A stretch of 64,000 nt of DNA from Sanderia malayensis (taxonomy: Eukaryota > Cnidaria > Scyphozoa > Semaeostomeae > Pelagiidae), in contig RQOL01000636.1 in the NCBI GenBank assembly GCA_013076295.1, forward strand, positions 248,001 through 312,000, written 5' to 3'. Shown piece after piece: positions 11,484 through 22,759 of the stretch (positions within the stretch are counted from its first letter, which is position 1; each line of letters begins with the position of its first letter). Under the pieces are notes generated by a model. It saw nothing but the letters and a program-made list of their open reading frames with translations, searched no databases and had not been told where the DNA came from. A program made the position numbers and the translations under genes.

Positions 11484-13097
11484 TTGATGAACATGAAATG
11501 TGTGCAACAGACTTTAGCACATTTCGGTGTTAAAAAATATGTCAAGACAGCTAGTGGATCGCAATTTGAGGTCAAGATTCCAGATGCTGTTGAAGAACGA
11601 ATCACACTTAGTTGTGAGGTATGCAAGAGAGAGTTTTCAAGTAGACAATATTTGCTTTCGCATATTGAGTGCAGTAAATCTTGCAAAAATCCACGTCCAC
11701 AGCCACGGAGCAGCAGCAACAGAGGCTTTGTCCACCTGGGCCCTTTAAGGCTTTTGAAATATTAAATATAACAGAAACAAATCATTTGAAGGATAATTCA
11801 GGCCAAGAAGAATTATCAAGGTCTACGAGTGAAGCAGATTATCATCCCAATGATTTGAAACAACAAGAAGGAAATAGAGGGTCATACACCATTGACTTTA
11901 AAGCAAAGGTTATCAACAGTTCTGGCAAACATCAAAATTTGGTATCTCCAAAAGCCTTGTGAGCAAATGGGTCAAATGCAAAACACAAATCTTGAAAGCT
12001 TGTGAAGACTCTAAAAGAAAAGAATTAGGAGGTAGGAGGCAAAATGGCAGCAGGAGTGTCCGATCAAGAAGAAAAATGCGAAATAATAATAATGCCCATT
12101 TTAAGTTAGCAGAGCAACAAGTGGTGGAAAAGTTCAAGGCCATTCGTGCAAAGGTATAAAGGTTAGCCGCAGATGGATTGTCTCAAGAATGTTTAAATAT
12201 ATAAGGCAATTCTATGGATATCAAAAAGCAGATTGATTCAAGGCCAGCAAAAAATGGATGTCAGCATTTAAAGCACGCCACCAGATCTCCTTGCGCAGGC
12301 GGACAAACAAAATAGCTGTGGGGTCAATGGAAATGTTACCAATATTACAAAATTTCCATAGGCAGTTAAAGAAAGATGTGAGATCATGTAGAGGAAGAGA
12401 TAATGGCAAAAAGGATCAAGTGTGAGGAAGGTGGTTACCAGAAGCTCGCTACAATGTTGATCAAGTCCCGTTGCCCTTCATTGTAGATCAAGATACCACA
12501 TATCAGAAAACAGGAAGTACATCTGTTTGGATATCTCAGCCATCAGATGGGCTTGATAAGAGACAATGCACACTGCAATTGTGTATCAGACCAACTGATG
12601 TACAGCCTGTTCCACCAGCAGTTATCTTCAGGGGTAAGGGAAATATTAAGGAGGAAGAGTTGAAGTTGCATGATCCACGAGTTAATGTCTTTTGGCAGAA
12701 AAATGGCTGGATGGACAAGGAAGTTGCTCAACAGTGGGTGGAGAAAACATTCTCTCCTTCAGTTGACAAGTCCCAAGAGAATGTGTTGTTTTTGGACAAT
12801 CTCAATTGTCAAACCTCAGAAGAATTTGTCTTCAATTGTCGAAGAAAAGCCAACACCGTGGTTTATCCCCTTCCTCCATCCTCTACTGATAAATTGCAAC
12901 CAGTTGATGCTGGAGAAGGAAGGCAGATGCAGAAATTGATTGGAGAACAGCTGGACAAGTACCTTGAAGATGCTGCTAATATGAAAGCATGGTGTGGTGA
13001 GTCTTTCTCGGCCTCCAAGAGAAGGATAATGATCACCAACTGGGTAGGAGCTGCTTGGGAAGAAATGGGAAGGTATAAGAACTACAGGCGAAGATGA
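11484..13097 (+). pseudogene. pogo-type transposase, frameshifted
   Basis: N-terminal C2H2-like finger CEVCKREFSSRQYLLSHIEC (about 11613-11672), then a psq-type HTH start YTIDFKAKVI near 11887, with a shift near 11955 to SKWVKCKTQILKAC. A stop lies near 12157, then degenerate CENPB-like sequence (RRWIVSRMF...KWMSAFKARH). The DDE core is open at 12471-13097: FIVDQDTTYQKTG, FWQKNGWMDKEVAQQWVEKT, FLDNLNCQ, and LPPSSTDKLQPVDAG. The VD, DN and late D/E positions expected of DDE_1 are present, but the gene is divided by several lesions, so the protein is not functional. Confidence 0.82.
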
Positions 13098-13689
13098 GCA
13101 AACTGGCCTCTTAATGTCTGCAGAAAGCTCTTGTGATAGATTCATCAACCCACAGGGTTTTAAAGACTATACATTTTGACACTCTAACTGAGATACTTTT
13201 TTGTTGAATGAACTGTTGAAGTATTTTTCAGCACAGTACTTGTTAATTTGAAAAAAAAAACAAATCTTTAGTTTTGATAAATTTGATTCTGTTTGAGAAC
13301 ACTACATTGCATTACAATAATTTAGGGGATTATTTTTTGCCATACAAGAATGAAGTATGACAGACCTGAAAATAAGAAACATTTTGATTTCAGACCTGAA
13401 ATTGTTCCTTATAAAAGGAGCCCTTTGGAACAAATTTCAGGCTGGCTTCTTATATAAGGGGGTTTCTTATATGCAGGAACCTACGGTAAAAATCTTTCCT
13501 TTTTTGCAGATGAGACACTTTCTTTTGCAATGATCTGACGCATGAGCTAAGTTCCTCACATTGACTGCACATTTCACCAATAGCAAAGCAAAAAGATATT
13601 GACTAGAAAAAAAATTATTTGAATATTATTGAATGTTTTATCATATTGTGGATGACATTTGATCCACGCATTTAATAATCACATTCAGA

Positions 13690-14090
13690 TTTAGATTGCG
13701 TCAGTTTGGCCGAACAGGTCTGAGATGATCAGTTTGGGATTCACTCGTAGAGCCAGAAATGTCAATTCTTGGCACAGCATCACTTTTTAGCTTCAATTTC
13801 ATCCCCAAAGATGTTGCCAGTTCTCTGTTAGTGGTGCAACAAGATGATTCGAAATGGGCAGAACATAATACTGAGATTTCGGTGGCTTGGAAGTTTGGCC
13901 TATGTAAACATACAAAACACACCCATGCCTTACAACTTTCCTTGTCACTAGTTTCTTTCGGAAAACGATGAATTGCAATTCCCTCTGTAAACTGACTGTT
14001 TCCACAGCTTACAAGGCCCGGTCCACCAGCAACACACCGTTGTCCGCCACTTTTATCTCTGGCAGTATTTTCTTCTACACCTTCGCCATC
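13690..14090 (-). pseudogene. THAP-domain exon, isolated
   Basis: The minus strand encodes a complete THAP finger: RCVAGGPGLVSCGNSQF, IAIHRFPKET, ACKAW-like CKAW, VLCSAHF and KSDAVPRID. All four zinc ligands, the AVP box and the conserved Trp are present, unlike the damaged copy at 8300-8761. The frame is open upstream to a stop near 14095 with no ATG, and no DDE core follows downstream. It is probably an orphan exon of the same THAP/DDE transposon family. Confidence 0.7.
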
Positions 14091-14712
14091 CGTGTTTTCT
14101 CAGTTGAATTTTACTTCCTTCAGTGAATGTTTTCCTTCGGTTGGGTTGCATTGAAACTACGCCACGTGAAATAAGTGGGCATTTGATCGGCCATGCTGTT
14201 TGTGTTACCTTTTTAAAAGGGCTATTGTAGCGATACCGTAAGTTCAATTTTTGCTATTAATAGCTAAAACGACGCACCATATGTTATAGTTTCGCACCCT
14301 GGGAAGCGATTTTTAATAAACGCCCGCGTTAAACGGTCTTCAAATTTTTTCCACGATACTCTCCCATTGTAAAAGTCCATTTGTGTCGTGGTTATGACGT
14401 CCATACCATGTCACAGTCAGTGCCCCATTTCAAAGGTGAATTTATTATACTTATCGTGATCACATCAAAACAAAAGTACCATAGTAATCAGTAAAGATTG
14501 AAGTGTCATTTTTTACAAAAAAACAGGAAAGTGATTTTTGATTGCAGTAGGCCTTTAACTAAGCACAAAGAACTGGTATTAACTATGTTGTTTGGTAATT
14601 TGTTCCAAATTTCTGTAATCCTCAAACTGAAAAATATTTTTCCAACACCTCTTCAGCATCCCTGTTTTTTAATCTTAAAATCATTTCCTCTTGTTCTATC
14701 ATCTTTTTGTAT

Positions 14713-15500
14713 CTAAAATAAGCTCTTAGGATCGTAACAATTGTGTGTGTACTTGTAAACTTCAATAAGGTCTCCCTGTGATCTTCTATACAGTAGAGAA
14801 GGTAGCTTTAGTAGTTTTAAATGCTCCTTGTATTCAAGATCTCTCAGACCAAACACCACTTTGCAAGCTCTCCTCTGAACATTTTCAATTACTTGCATAT
14901 CTTTTTTGTACCACGGAGACCATATTACATCGCCATATTCAAGGTGTGGTCTTGCCGTACTTTTGAATAGGCAATTGAACATTCCTTTGTCAATGCAGGT
15001 AAATGAGCATTTTAGCATGCCCATTATCTTGTTAGCTTTTTTTGAACATAGTCAATAGAAGAAAGACTGTGATAACGTCCTTCTATTGACTATGGTTTGA
15101 AGCTACCTCACCATGTTTACTGAACTTTAAATCTTTATCAATGTTAACTCCCAGATCTTTTTCACAGTCGCTTGTTTCAAGTTTTACATGGGTAGATTAA
15201 ATCATACTTTAAATCGCTATTCCTGACATGCATTACTTTGCATTTTGTCGCATTACATTTTAGTTGCCACTCGTATTTTAGTTTCTAGACCCAACTGCAA
15301 TTTATCTCTGCCTTCGATATCATTCACCACGCAGCAAATCTTTGTATCATCAGCAAACATCCTTATGGCACTATGCACTACATCGGGCATATCATTTACT
15401 TAATATATGAATAACAGAGGACCAATGACACTTCTCTGGGGTATCCCACTGTTGACTGGGGCCTAACTGGAGCAGTGTCCATTCAGGACTACTCCTTGTC
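14713..15500 (-). pseudogene. LINE reverse transcriptase relic
   Basis: Minus-strand order: GIPQRSVIGPLLF (near 15450), VNDMPDVVHSAIRMFADDT with the catalytic FADD (near 15350), degenerate thumb sequence with several stops, then the C-terminal block STARPHLEYGDVIWSPWYKKD, IENVQRRACK (14713-15024). This is the layout of a CR1/jockey-like non-LTR reverse transcriptase. The endonuclease and N-terminus are missing. Stops and shifts make it inactive. Confidence 0.8.
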
Positions 15501-15739
15501 TACGTCCTGAAAAGAAATGACCATTATGATGGACTGTATCATATTCTCCTCATTTGTGAAAACCAAATCCAGGATATCTTAATGTTAATTTTCCCTATGG
15601 TGCATTGGTTCTGTAACATGCTTGTAGAAGTAACAATCTTAAAACTAAAATTTCTCCTTATGTTAATGTCACCCCTTTGATTACCCTGCACATGAGGTGT
15701 GCTAGTAGCTCAAAAATCGAAATCAGCTATTTGCTGACT

Positions 15740-16440
15740 GTTGGGAAATGCTGCTGCAGAGTTGGTTGCACTGTAGGTTGTCTAAAATGTCTTACTTGTA
15801 CCAACAGGGGTTTAATGTCCATTTTGATGATGTCTTCGTCATAACATCTGGAATTTTTTGCAACATCTTCCAAACCATCTCTCCAAATATTGTGTGCTGT
15901 TCTCTCCGAGTTATTGGGTGGATTTACCATTGGCACTCTTAGAGCTACTACGGCTGTTTCTAGCAGTTCATCAATTTATAGAGCCTGGGTCTTTGTTACT
16001 GATTTTGCAGACTTTTTTTGTTCACAGGATATGCATAAAGTTCGTTCTCTTCTTCTCCAATTGGTGTATTGGCATTGCGTTTCGTCAGATAGGACTCTGT
16101 CCATCTTGGTAGCGGATTATCTGCCAGGAATTGCAACGGCTCGTAAAATTGCCAACCACTTCTGTGAGCCTAATTTGCTCCAGCTCCACTAACTCTAGAC
16201 TCATTTACTTTATTTATCTCAGCTACAAAGTGGGTTCTTAACGAGTTCTTCTTCTTGTACATTTCCTCCTACGATGGGAAAGGGGACACTTCTTGAATTT
16301 CTAATTCGTTTATACCTCTCTGGATGACAATTCTTTTCTTGTCTTTCATATGTTACTGAGGATGGGACAGGTCATATAGGAGGTCTTGTTGCTGGCATTC
16401 ATTTATGAGTGCCTTGACAAGGTGACCTGTCCAATTAAAC
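15740..16440 (-). pseudogene. MADF-domain protein relic
   Basis: Across frames the minus strand reads QDLLYDLSHPQ, then EEMYKKKNSLRTHFVAEINKV, SRVSGAGAN, WQFYEPLQFL, and later IFGEMVWKMLQKIPD. This is the MADF pattern (L/Y-D start, R-T-x-Y/F repeat, SGAG turn, F-x2-L-x-FL) with a C-terminal region like MADF-BESS proteins. Several stops interrupt it. MADF or Myb-like second genes accompany PIF/Harbinger transposases, and a Harbinger relic lies at 18960-19450 on the other side of an LTR insertion, so both may come from one element. Confidence 0.55.
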
Positions 16441-16441
16441 T

Positions 16442-16705
16442 TTAGGGTTGTTTTTTTCTTCTTTGATGCTGTTCCTTTGGAGGCCTTTTTTGTTTGGCAG
16501 AAACGACAGGTGGAGGCTGTGCTTCATTTTCTATATCTTTTTTGTTTTCTTCCTCGTCCTCTATGTATTCAGCTCTACAGCATAATACAACAACGTCAGA
16601 AGTAAAATTTATAGATAAGTTATATTGAGACAAGCCTGAGACTGAAAAAATAAGTGGCTGGAGCTTAAGTTCTATTTGTTCTTCTGTGGCCCAAACATTC
16701 TTCAA
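16442..16705 (-). CDS. Hypothetical ORF, basic C-terminus
   Basis: An open minus frame of about 87 codons: a start MKNVWATEEQ, a hydrophobic-polar middle (FTSDVVVLCCRAEY), an acidic EDEEENKKDIENE stretch and a KQKRPPKEQHQRRKKQP tail. I do not recognise it. It directly abuts the MADF relic and may be its upstream part or unrelated repeat sequence. Confidence 0.25.
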   Translation of the reverse strand: MKNVWATEEQIELKLQPLIFSVSGLSQYNLSINFTSDVVVLCCRAEYIEDEEENKKDIENEAQPPPVVSAKQKRPPKEQHQRRKKQP

Positions 16706-17202
16706 AGTCCAATGTAATTTGCCATCGTGCTGAAAAATCTTTGTGATTTTGGTTGTTAGTTGAAGGAGTATTATAGAACTGGGTTAAGACCTGTGCTGCT
16801 ACATTATATGCAATTTGCTCGGAACACGAAAGAGGATGTAAAAAGGAATTGAAAATGATTTGGTAAATTCAATGATACAAAATAACGTGTGAGTTTTACA
16901 AATACTCCAAAGAAGAAACTGAAACTTTCACGAAACTGTAAAACACACAAGAAAAGAAACTGGATGAGGAACACAAAGGTCTGGCAAGGGAAATAATGAG
17001 ACGAAATAGAAACTAGAGGAAGAACCAGGAAAGTATTAAAAGGAGGGTTTCTTAAGTTCTTTCACTTTTGACCTGATATAACAGTTGATAATAGAAACAA
17101 AGCTGTTTGTGCTATAATCATTGCATGTACATTGAAAGTAACAAACAGAACAGAAAGACAACGAAGAAGAGGTGTTTGGTGCAAAGTTCTTGTCTATATA
17201 AC

Positions 17203-17352
17203 TTTAATATTCTTCAAGCTTGTACAAGAAATACGAAAGAAACTCAGAGTAGCTTTGTAACACAACCATAATATATCACTCGTAAAACAAAAAGCTCCTA
17301 ACCAACATGCGGTCCGACCTTTTGAGATCCGGGCCCTAATCTAAATACTGCA
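17203..17352 (-). repeat. 3' LTR (150 bp)
   Basis: Shares CAAGCTTGTACAAGAAATAC, AATATATCACTCGTAA and CTCCTAACCAACATGCGGTC with the other LTR. About 18 bp shorter, with a deletion after GAAACT. Confidence 0.9.
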
Positions 17353-17415
17353 TTACTCCCTTGTTTCAAAATGTTTTTTTTTGTGAGTAAGTAAAATCTC
17401 TATATGTATATATGT

Positions 17416-18110
17416 CTATAGTTTATATAACGCCCGAAGGAACAGGTTGTCCATAACGAGTTGGAGGCCTTGCCTGTCTTGAAGATCTTCTTTGCTGTAT
17501 ATGTTGGGGATCTTCTTGCGTTCGGTGCTTGCGGATGCAGAATCGAAATCATTTTCATCATCAAAATTTAAGTCGGCAGGAGGTGGTATTTTCTTAAAGT
17601 GAGACACGTTGCGTCTTACTTTATGATTATTACGTTGAGCTGTCACACGTGAGTTTTTGCGGAAGACTACTCGGTAGGGCTTGTCGATGAAAGGCGAAGT
17701 TAGTTTGTTTTTCCTGTCTTGCTTTATCAATACAAAGTCTCCGACCTCAATGTCGCTGACTGTTGCATTTCGTTTGGTGTCAGCACACACTTTGTTGTAC
17801 TCTTGACAATGATGTTCATTTGTGGGAGCTTCGTTGTGCCTGTTTTTGATTGTTTCTTTCAATAATGATGGAAGTTTTCCAGCCACAGTACGGTTGAATA
17901 GAAGCTCTGCCAGTGGTACATTGGTAGTAGAATGGGGCGTCGTTTGGTATTGCAGTAAGAATCTATTTATTTCCTGCTGCCATACCCTTCCTTCGATTTT
18001 GGCAGTTTTAAGAACTTTGCCAAGTGTTTGATTCAAACGTTCCACCTCTGAATTGCCTTGTGGCCATTTAGGCCTAGCAGGATCCTTTTGGATGCCCAAA
18101 GCCTTGAGAT
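17416..18110 (-). pseudogene. gypsy integrase, C-terminal part
   Basis: The minus frame encodes WPQGNSEVERLNQTLGKVLK (carrying the catalytic E of the integrase core), YQTTPHSTTNVPLAELLF and a C-terminal GDFVLIKQDRKNKLTSPF...YRVV chromo/GPY-like module, then an acidic tail. The first two integrase catalytic residues are lost by the internal deletion, whose edge is near 18110, where this frame meets the coiled-coil frame. Confidence 0.88.
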
Positions 18111-18401
18111 TTTACCAGTCTCGTCAGAATGGCCGTTGTTTGGGATGACATTCTCTTTTAGAACATTGCCAATTTGTACAAGAAAGCTTTCATATTGATC
18201 TGCTTGGAATTGCTGTGACTTCTCGATTTCTTTTTGTTTTTTCTCAATTTCCGATATTTTCTTTGTCAAAAGGCTGTTGATTTCGTCTTTAAACTTGGCA
18301 ATAGATTGTTCTAGCTGTCCTCGAATTGATTTTTCCAATCGGATTTCAAATTCATTTAGATTCTTTTTCAAAATTTCATCAAATTCTTTATTAATCTCCA
18401 T
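18033..18401 (-). pseudogene. Coiled-coil ORF of LTR element
   Basis: From the ATG at 18401 the minus frame gives a highly charged heptad-rich segment (EFDEILKKNLNEFEIRLEKS, KISEIEKKQKEIEKSQQ) of about 100 residues before passing into integrase sequence out of frame. It may be the element's own Gag-associated coiled coil or foreign sequence joined by the deletion. The function is unknown. Confidence 0.45.
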
Positions 18402-18513
18402 ATTGGTTTAATAAAACTCTGTGACATTTGGAAATGAAATAAAAGTAAGGAATAAACCGACAAAAAAAAATTTTATGACAAGACTTCTTGATAGTCTTTC
18501 ATCTTCCCGCCGT

Positions 18514-18711
18514 TCAAAAGCAGGTCCGCTGCTCACGAGAACATGTGAATAATCGTAATAATGCTCGTTTTCTGGTAGCATTTGAAATTCCAGATGTTAG
18601 GACATACATCTCGAAGTCTTTAAGCCATTTCTTCCAGCCTGTTGACAAACTTGCTCCAACTTCACAGTCTGGATTGAATTCTAGTACCGGTTGTAGCGCT
18701 AGTGTAGCCAT
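18514..18711 (-). pseudogene. gypsy gag, N-terminal fragment
   Basis: Starts MATLALQPVLEFNPDCEVG and continues GWKKWLKDFEMYVLTSGI...KRALLRLF, the N-terminal capsid pattern of many gypsy Gag proteins (G-W-x2-W-x2-F-E-x-Y). It begins about 65 bp downstream of the primer-binding site and is truncated after 65 codons. Confidence 0.8.
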
Positions 18712-18777
18712 GTTGAAGCCAGCTATTTACAAAACTATTGATGAATAGCTACAGCTAGAAATTTTCCTCGTCGCCAG

Positions 18778-18945
18778 TTTAATATTCTTGAAGCTTGTAC
18801 AAGAAATACGAAATAAACTAGCTAGAAATACACTACAAAGAGTAGCTTTGTAAAACAACCATAATATATCACTCGTAAGACAAAAAGCTCCTAACCAACA
18901 TGCGGTCCCACTTTTTGAGGTCTGGGCCCTAGTCTAAATACTGCA
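18778..18945 (-). repeat. 5' LTR (168 bp)
   Basis: On the minus strand it starts TGCAGTATTTAGACTAGG and ends AATATTAAA, immediately followed by the primer-binding sequence. Confidence 0.9.
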
Positions 18946-18959
18946 ATAACAATGTTGTG

Positions 18960-19450
18960 AACGAATTGACACTTGCAGACAGAGGTGATTACAGACATTT
19001 CATGCGAATGAACACAGATGCATTTGAGGTATGTGAAGCCTAAGCAAATAAATTATCTTAGGACCATATTATTATTTGCATACAACTCAAATGAAGACCT
19101 ATGAATGAGCTACCGTGTTTGTGAGCATACTGGTCCTTATTTCCCCTCAGGGACTACTGAAAAGGTTTCGTCCTTTCACGGAAGGGCATTCAACAAACAT
19201 GCCACAGCCAATGAGTGCAGAGGAAAAATTGCAGTTACTTTGCATTTCTTAGCCACCGGAGAATCCTACCAGAGTCTGAAATATCAATTTAGATTCCATG
19301 ATAGCACTAGCAGCCTATTGTAAATCATTCAGTTCTCATGAGAGTAGACGAATGGCAAGAGCTTGCCAATACTACTGAGAAAAAATGGTAATTTCCCAAT
19401 GCATTTGCAGCAGCTAATGGCAAGCACATTGTTCAATTAGAGAGTCGTCT
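18960..19450 (+). pseudogene. PIF/Harbinger transposase relic
   Basis: VNELTLADRGDYRHFMRMNTDAFEV (18960-19028) is followed by a GTATGTG donor-like site. Near 19180-19320 it continues KIAVTLHFLATGESYQSLKYQFR, and after a stop VDEWQELANTTEKKW and FPNAFAAANGKHI. This is the start of a HARBI1-like DDE_4 protein up to the first catalytic region (GA-x-DGKH; here AAANGKH, so the Asp is lost). The C-terminal half is absent; copia sequence follows. Confidence 0.82.
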
Positions 19451-19477
19451 TCTGATTGCAATGTTGCTTTCCATTGT

Positions 19478-20047
19478 TCAGAATGCTGGCTGTCCATCTG
19501 TCTGTCTATCTAGTTCTTCACTCAGAGATTCGGGCTCATCAAGATCAGCAATAAATAAATCAGCCGTGAAACGTTCATCAGTTTCATGCCTTGCAGCTGG
19601 ACATCGATTTCTCTTCCCAGTAAGATTTCTGACTTCCTCTAAAAAACCAACTTCGTAATTAACTCCCAATGATTAAGCTGTTCGTTTTTTTAAAGTAAGC
19701 CATCAAGATCCATTTGTGTTGGATGAACCAGTGTTTCAGCAGAATCATGGAAATCTGCAGGAAACGTAAGTTCCTTGTCATCCTTAGATCCAAAGTCATA
19801 AAATCTCTTCTCAAAGAATGACACATTGCGACTTTTAGTGAATTGGTTTATCGATAAACAATACAACTTTTATCCCTTCAAATCCTTCGGATATCCCACG
19901 AATACAGCTTTCCTGGATTTTGCATCTAGTTTTGCTCTCAGCTCACCAGGAACATGATAAAAATATATGCATCCAAATTCTCTCAAGTTAGATACCTCTG
20001 GCTTCTTTCAAAACCAGCACTTAAGCAGGTGTACTCTTTGAACCTTG
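19478..20047 (-). pseudogene. Ty1/copia integrase C-terminal part
   Basis: Minus strand, across frames: KPEVSNLREFGCIYFYHVPG, RAKLDAKSRKAVFVGYP, then the linker toward the reverse transcriptase (RNRCPAARHETDERFTADLF, ADLDEPESLSEEL). This is the RVFGC...KLDPKSRKGIFVGYP signature of copia Pol. Its upstream part lies at 29587-30265 in the same orientation, beyond the piggyBac-bounded block. Stops and shifts are present. Confidence 0.82.
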
Positions 20048-20461
20048 TTAGCCCTTTATGGGTCATTTATGCCATATGACAAATAAAAAGTGATTGGGCC
20101 AGAGGACTTCCCCCCCCCCATTGTTTCCACTCCACTTTCTCTGATTTTACATTGTGTAATACAACAGTCTATTGAATCAGAAAGCATGCCAAGCAGCCTC
20201 GTAACCAAGCCGGAAATTTTCGTTGCTTGAAGAAGTGTGTGTTTTTGGATTGTGATGGTTGTATTTTCAATGACATCAAATATAAAGTAAGTCCCACTGT
20301 ATGTTCCAATAGACCATTTTCACATTTGTTTTTGAAAACGAGACTCGAAATCGAAAACAAAGCTATCACAGTAAGAACTTTGAAGTTGAAGCTTAAGTAT
20401 CGTGGAAATAATCACATCTCGTCGTTTTTAACTTACTTTTTTGAGCTTTATTGATATCAAA

Positions 20462-22076
20462 ATGGCCAAAAGTAATACCGAGGCGAATTCTACTGTTCAA
20501 AAGAAGAAGAAACCATCGTTAGGAAGACAATGTGCTGCATATGGTTGCCATAATTTTCAAAAACGCAAAGACGGTACTCCAAGTGGCCTATATTTTTTTA
20601 AGTTTCCTGAAAAGAATCCTGCCAAAAGTCATTGGTGTAATTTGATAAAAAGGCGTCATGGTTTTGATGGTTTTGATGATTTTAAGGTGACTCCATATAC
20701 TGTTCTATCTGAAGAACATTCTAAAGATGAAGATGTGCAGCGGAATCCATTGCGCTGAAAGTTGGTAGCTGGTGCAGTTCCTCACTGAAGTTGCACGTTA
20801 ATCCTGACACTCCCACCATGCGGAATTCACACAAAGCACCCAAAGATCGTACCCCATTTCTTGACCCACAACATTGTTTTTCTGGTGAACCTGATGCCTG
20901 CTCTTTAACTGATATAGCTGAAGAAGATTCTTTGTTGCCTGATGTCACTGATGCTCAAGAGCTTTGTAATTTTAAAACACTCAGACAGATTTCTCCTTTG
21001 TCAAGTCTCCCGCTTATTTGGTTGAAGAAGTTGATGTGTCCTATCAATTATCAGATCACCCTTACACACCTTTGGTATCTTCCAATGAACAACAAGAATA
21101 TGTCAATCTTCAACAGAAAATCGAAGAACTTTCGTCTAAAGTTTCTGAATTGAGTTCTGAGTTGGTAATTGCAAAAAAGGCACTATTTTCCATTGACAAG
21201 TTAAAAGGCAATGTTGAAGCTGTCAAATTTTACACTGGTTTTCCAAACTTTACCTCCTTACAAAAAGTTTTTAATTATTTAGCACCAAAGCTGAAAGATA
21301 TGTTTTATTGGCGTGGATCAAAGTCTCATGAGCCATCCACAGAGAAACCAGCTCGCCCTGATGCATATGAAAAAACTGGTCCTAAACGAAAGCTTTCTCA
21401 CTTTGAAGAATTTATAATTGTTTTGATGCGCTTAAAAGTTGGCTTATTTGTGAATGATCTTGCAGATAGATTTGGAATATCAAGTGGCCATTTGTCAAAG
21501 GTTTTCACAACTTGAATTAATTTTCTGTTTCATGAATTGACCCTTCTCTTCCCCTTCCCACCTCAAGAAAATGTCCGCAGGTTGATGCCACAGGAATTCA
21601 AAATGTACCCAACAACAAGAATTATTATTGATTGCACTGAGATGTTTATAGAAGTACCTTCATCCATGCAAGCAGAATTGCAAACTTGGTCTGAATACAA
21701 GCATCGCAACACCTGGAAAGCCCCTGTTGGAATAACTCCTACTGGTGCCATAACATTTGTTTCAAAGCTCTAGTCTGGTTGTGTTTCTGATAAGGAAATA
21801 ACAAGCAAGTCTGGTATTCTTTCTTTTCTTGGTGTTACCCTCAACATACCACCATTTAAAGGCAACCCCCCCCCCAATTAACCCCAAAGAAAAGTGAAGA
21901 AACTGCTCGTATAGCTGCTGTTTCCATCCATGTGGAAAGAGCTGTTCGAAGGGTGAAGAATTACCATATTCTAGATGGTTGTCTTCCATTATCTTTAAGT
22001 TCTTCAGCCAATCAAATCTTTAATGTATGCTGCATGTTATGTAATTTTCTACCGCACTTAGTTACAACTGCCATTT
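20462..22076 (+). pseudogene. THAP + DDE_Tnp_4 transposase (ISL2EU-like)
   Basis: From the ATG at 20462: a THAP domain (QCAAYGCHNFQ...YFFKFPEKN...WCNLIKRR), with Ser replacing the third zinc Cys (VLSEEHS). Then a coiled coil (about 21090-21180), a helix-turn-helix (RLKVGLFVNDLADRFGIS), and the DDE core (TRIIIDCTEMFIE, VGITPTGAITFVS, SDKEITSKSGIL). The text then jumps directly to LGVTLNIPPF, so the usual segment with the second catalytic Asp is missing. The C-terminal HVERAVRRVKNYHIL ends near 22076. Stops near 20758, 21513 and 21771 and several shifts make it inactive. Confidence 0.8.
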
Positions 22077-22759
22077 AAAAAAAATAAGATTGCTTAATAA
22101 GACACGTCCTGTTGTTAGTTGTTTAATAATATCTGTATTGAATTACTAATGTAAACGATAATACTTTTTGTTACACATGAATAGAGAAGAATAGGAGAGA
22201 ATTCAGAAGAAAATAAAAGAATGGAGAACAATGGACACTGTTACAGCTGAGTTGATAATAAAGGGTGTTTTGTGTTGCAATTGCTTTGAGACCTTGTTTT
22301 ATGAGAAGCTCTTAACATCGTTTAGAAATGCAAATTTCGTTAATTAGACTTTGAACTCCATAAGCATAAATAGCGTAAACATTGCTAGTAAATTTGGTGC
22401 TGAATTCAAGAATGAAGAGAAGCCTCAAGTTGCTGTGACAAGGACCAACAGATTGTAAGTTTGTAGTTATTTTGCTGTATTTTACTTAGTTTATGACATG
22501 ATTTTCTCGCTGTTTTGTTCCGTACTATTGCTCCTATTATTCTTGTTTTTAGTTTGTTTATTTCTTAAATTATTTGATAGGCTAATTCGTCAAGTCGTAA
22601 ACTTAATGTCAGTCTTGTAATATTTTCTTATTTATTGCGTTTTTAATAAACCATCACAATTTATCAGTCGACGAGTTGTTTTTCTGCTTTGTTTGCCCTT
22701 GTTGCTGGGTGTAGTCATGATGCGTTGGAATCGAGTCCTGTGAGTGAAGATATAATATA

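Larger units (their letters stand above)
10690..13486 (+). mobile_element. pogo-like DNA transposon, 2.8 kb
   Basis: The ends are inverted: CAGTAGGTTCCCGCATATAA at 10690 and TTATATGCAGGAACCTACGG ending at 13486. Both are flanked by TA (10688-10689 and 13487-13488), the target duplication expected of the Tc1/mariner-pogo group. Inside are a plus-strand pogo transposase (broken) and a minus-strand HIRAN-like fragment. Borders are firm from the TIR-TA pattern; coding capacity is lost. Confidence 0.85.
17203..18945 (-). mobile_element. Internally deleted Ty3/gypsy-type LTR element
   Basis: A complete but short (1743 bp) minus-strand element. Two LTRs (17203-17352 and 18778-18945) are flanked by the same five bases, ATAAC, at 17198-17202 and 18946-18950. 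Next to the 5' LTR, on the minus strand, is CTGGCGACGAGG, a typical gypsy primer-binding start. It keeps only the beginning of gag, a coiled-coil segment and the C-terminal integrase; protease, reverse transcriptase and RNase H are deleted. It inserted between a MADF relic and a Harbinger relic. Confidence 0.9.
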
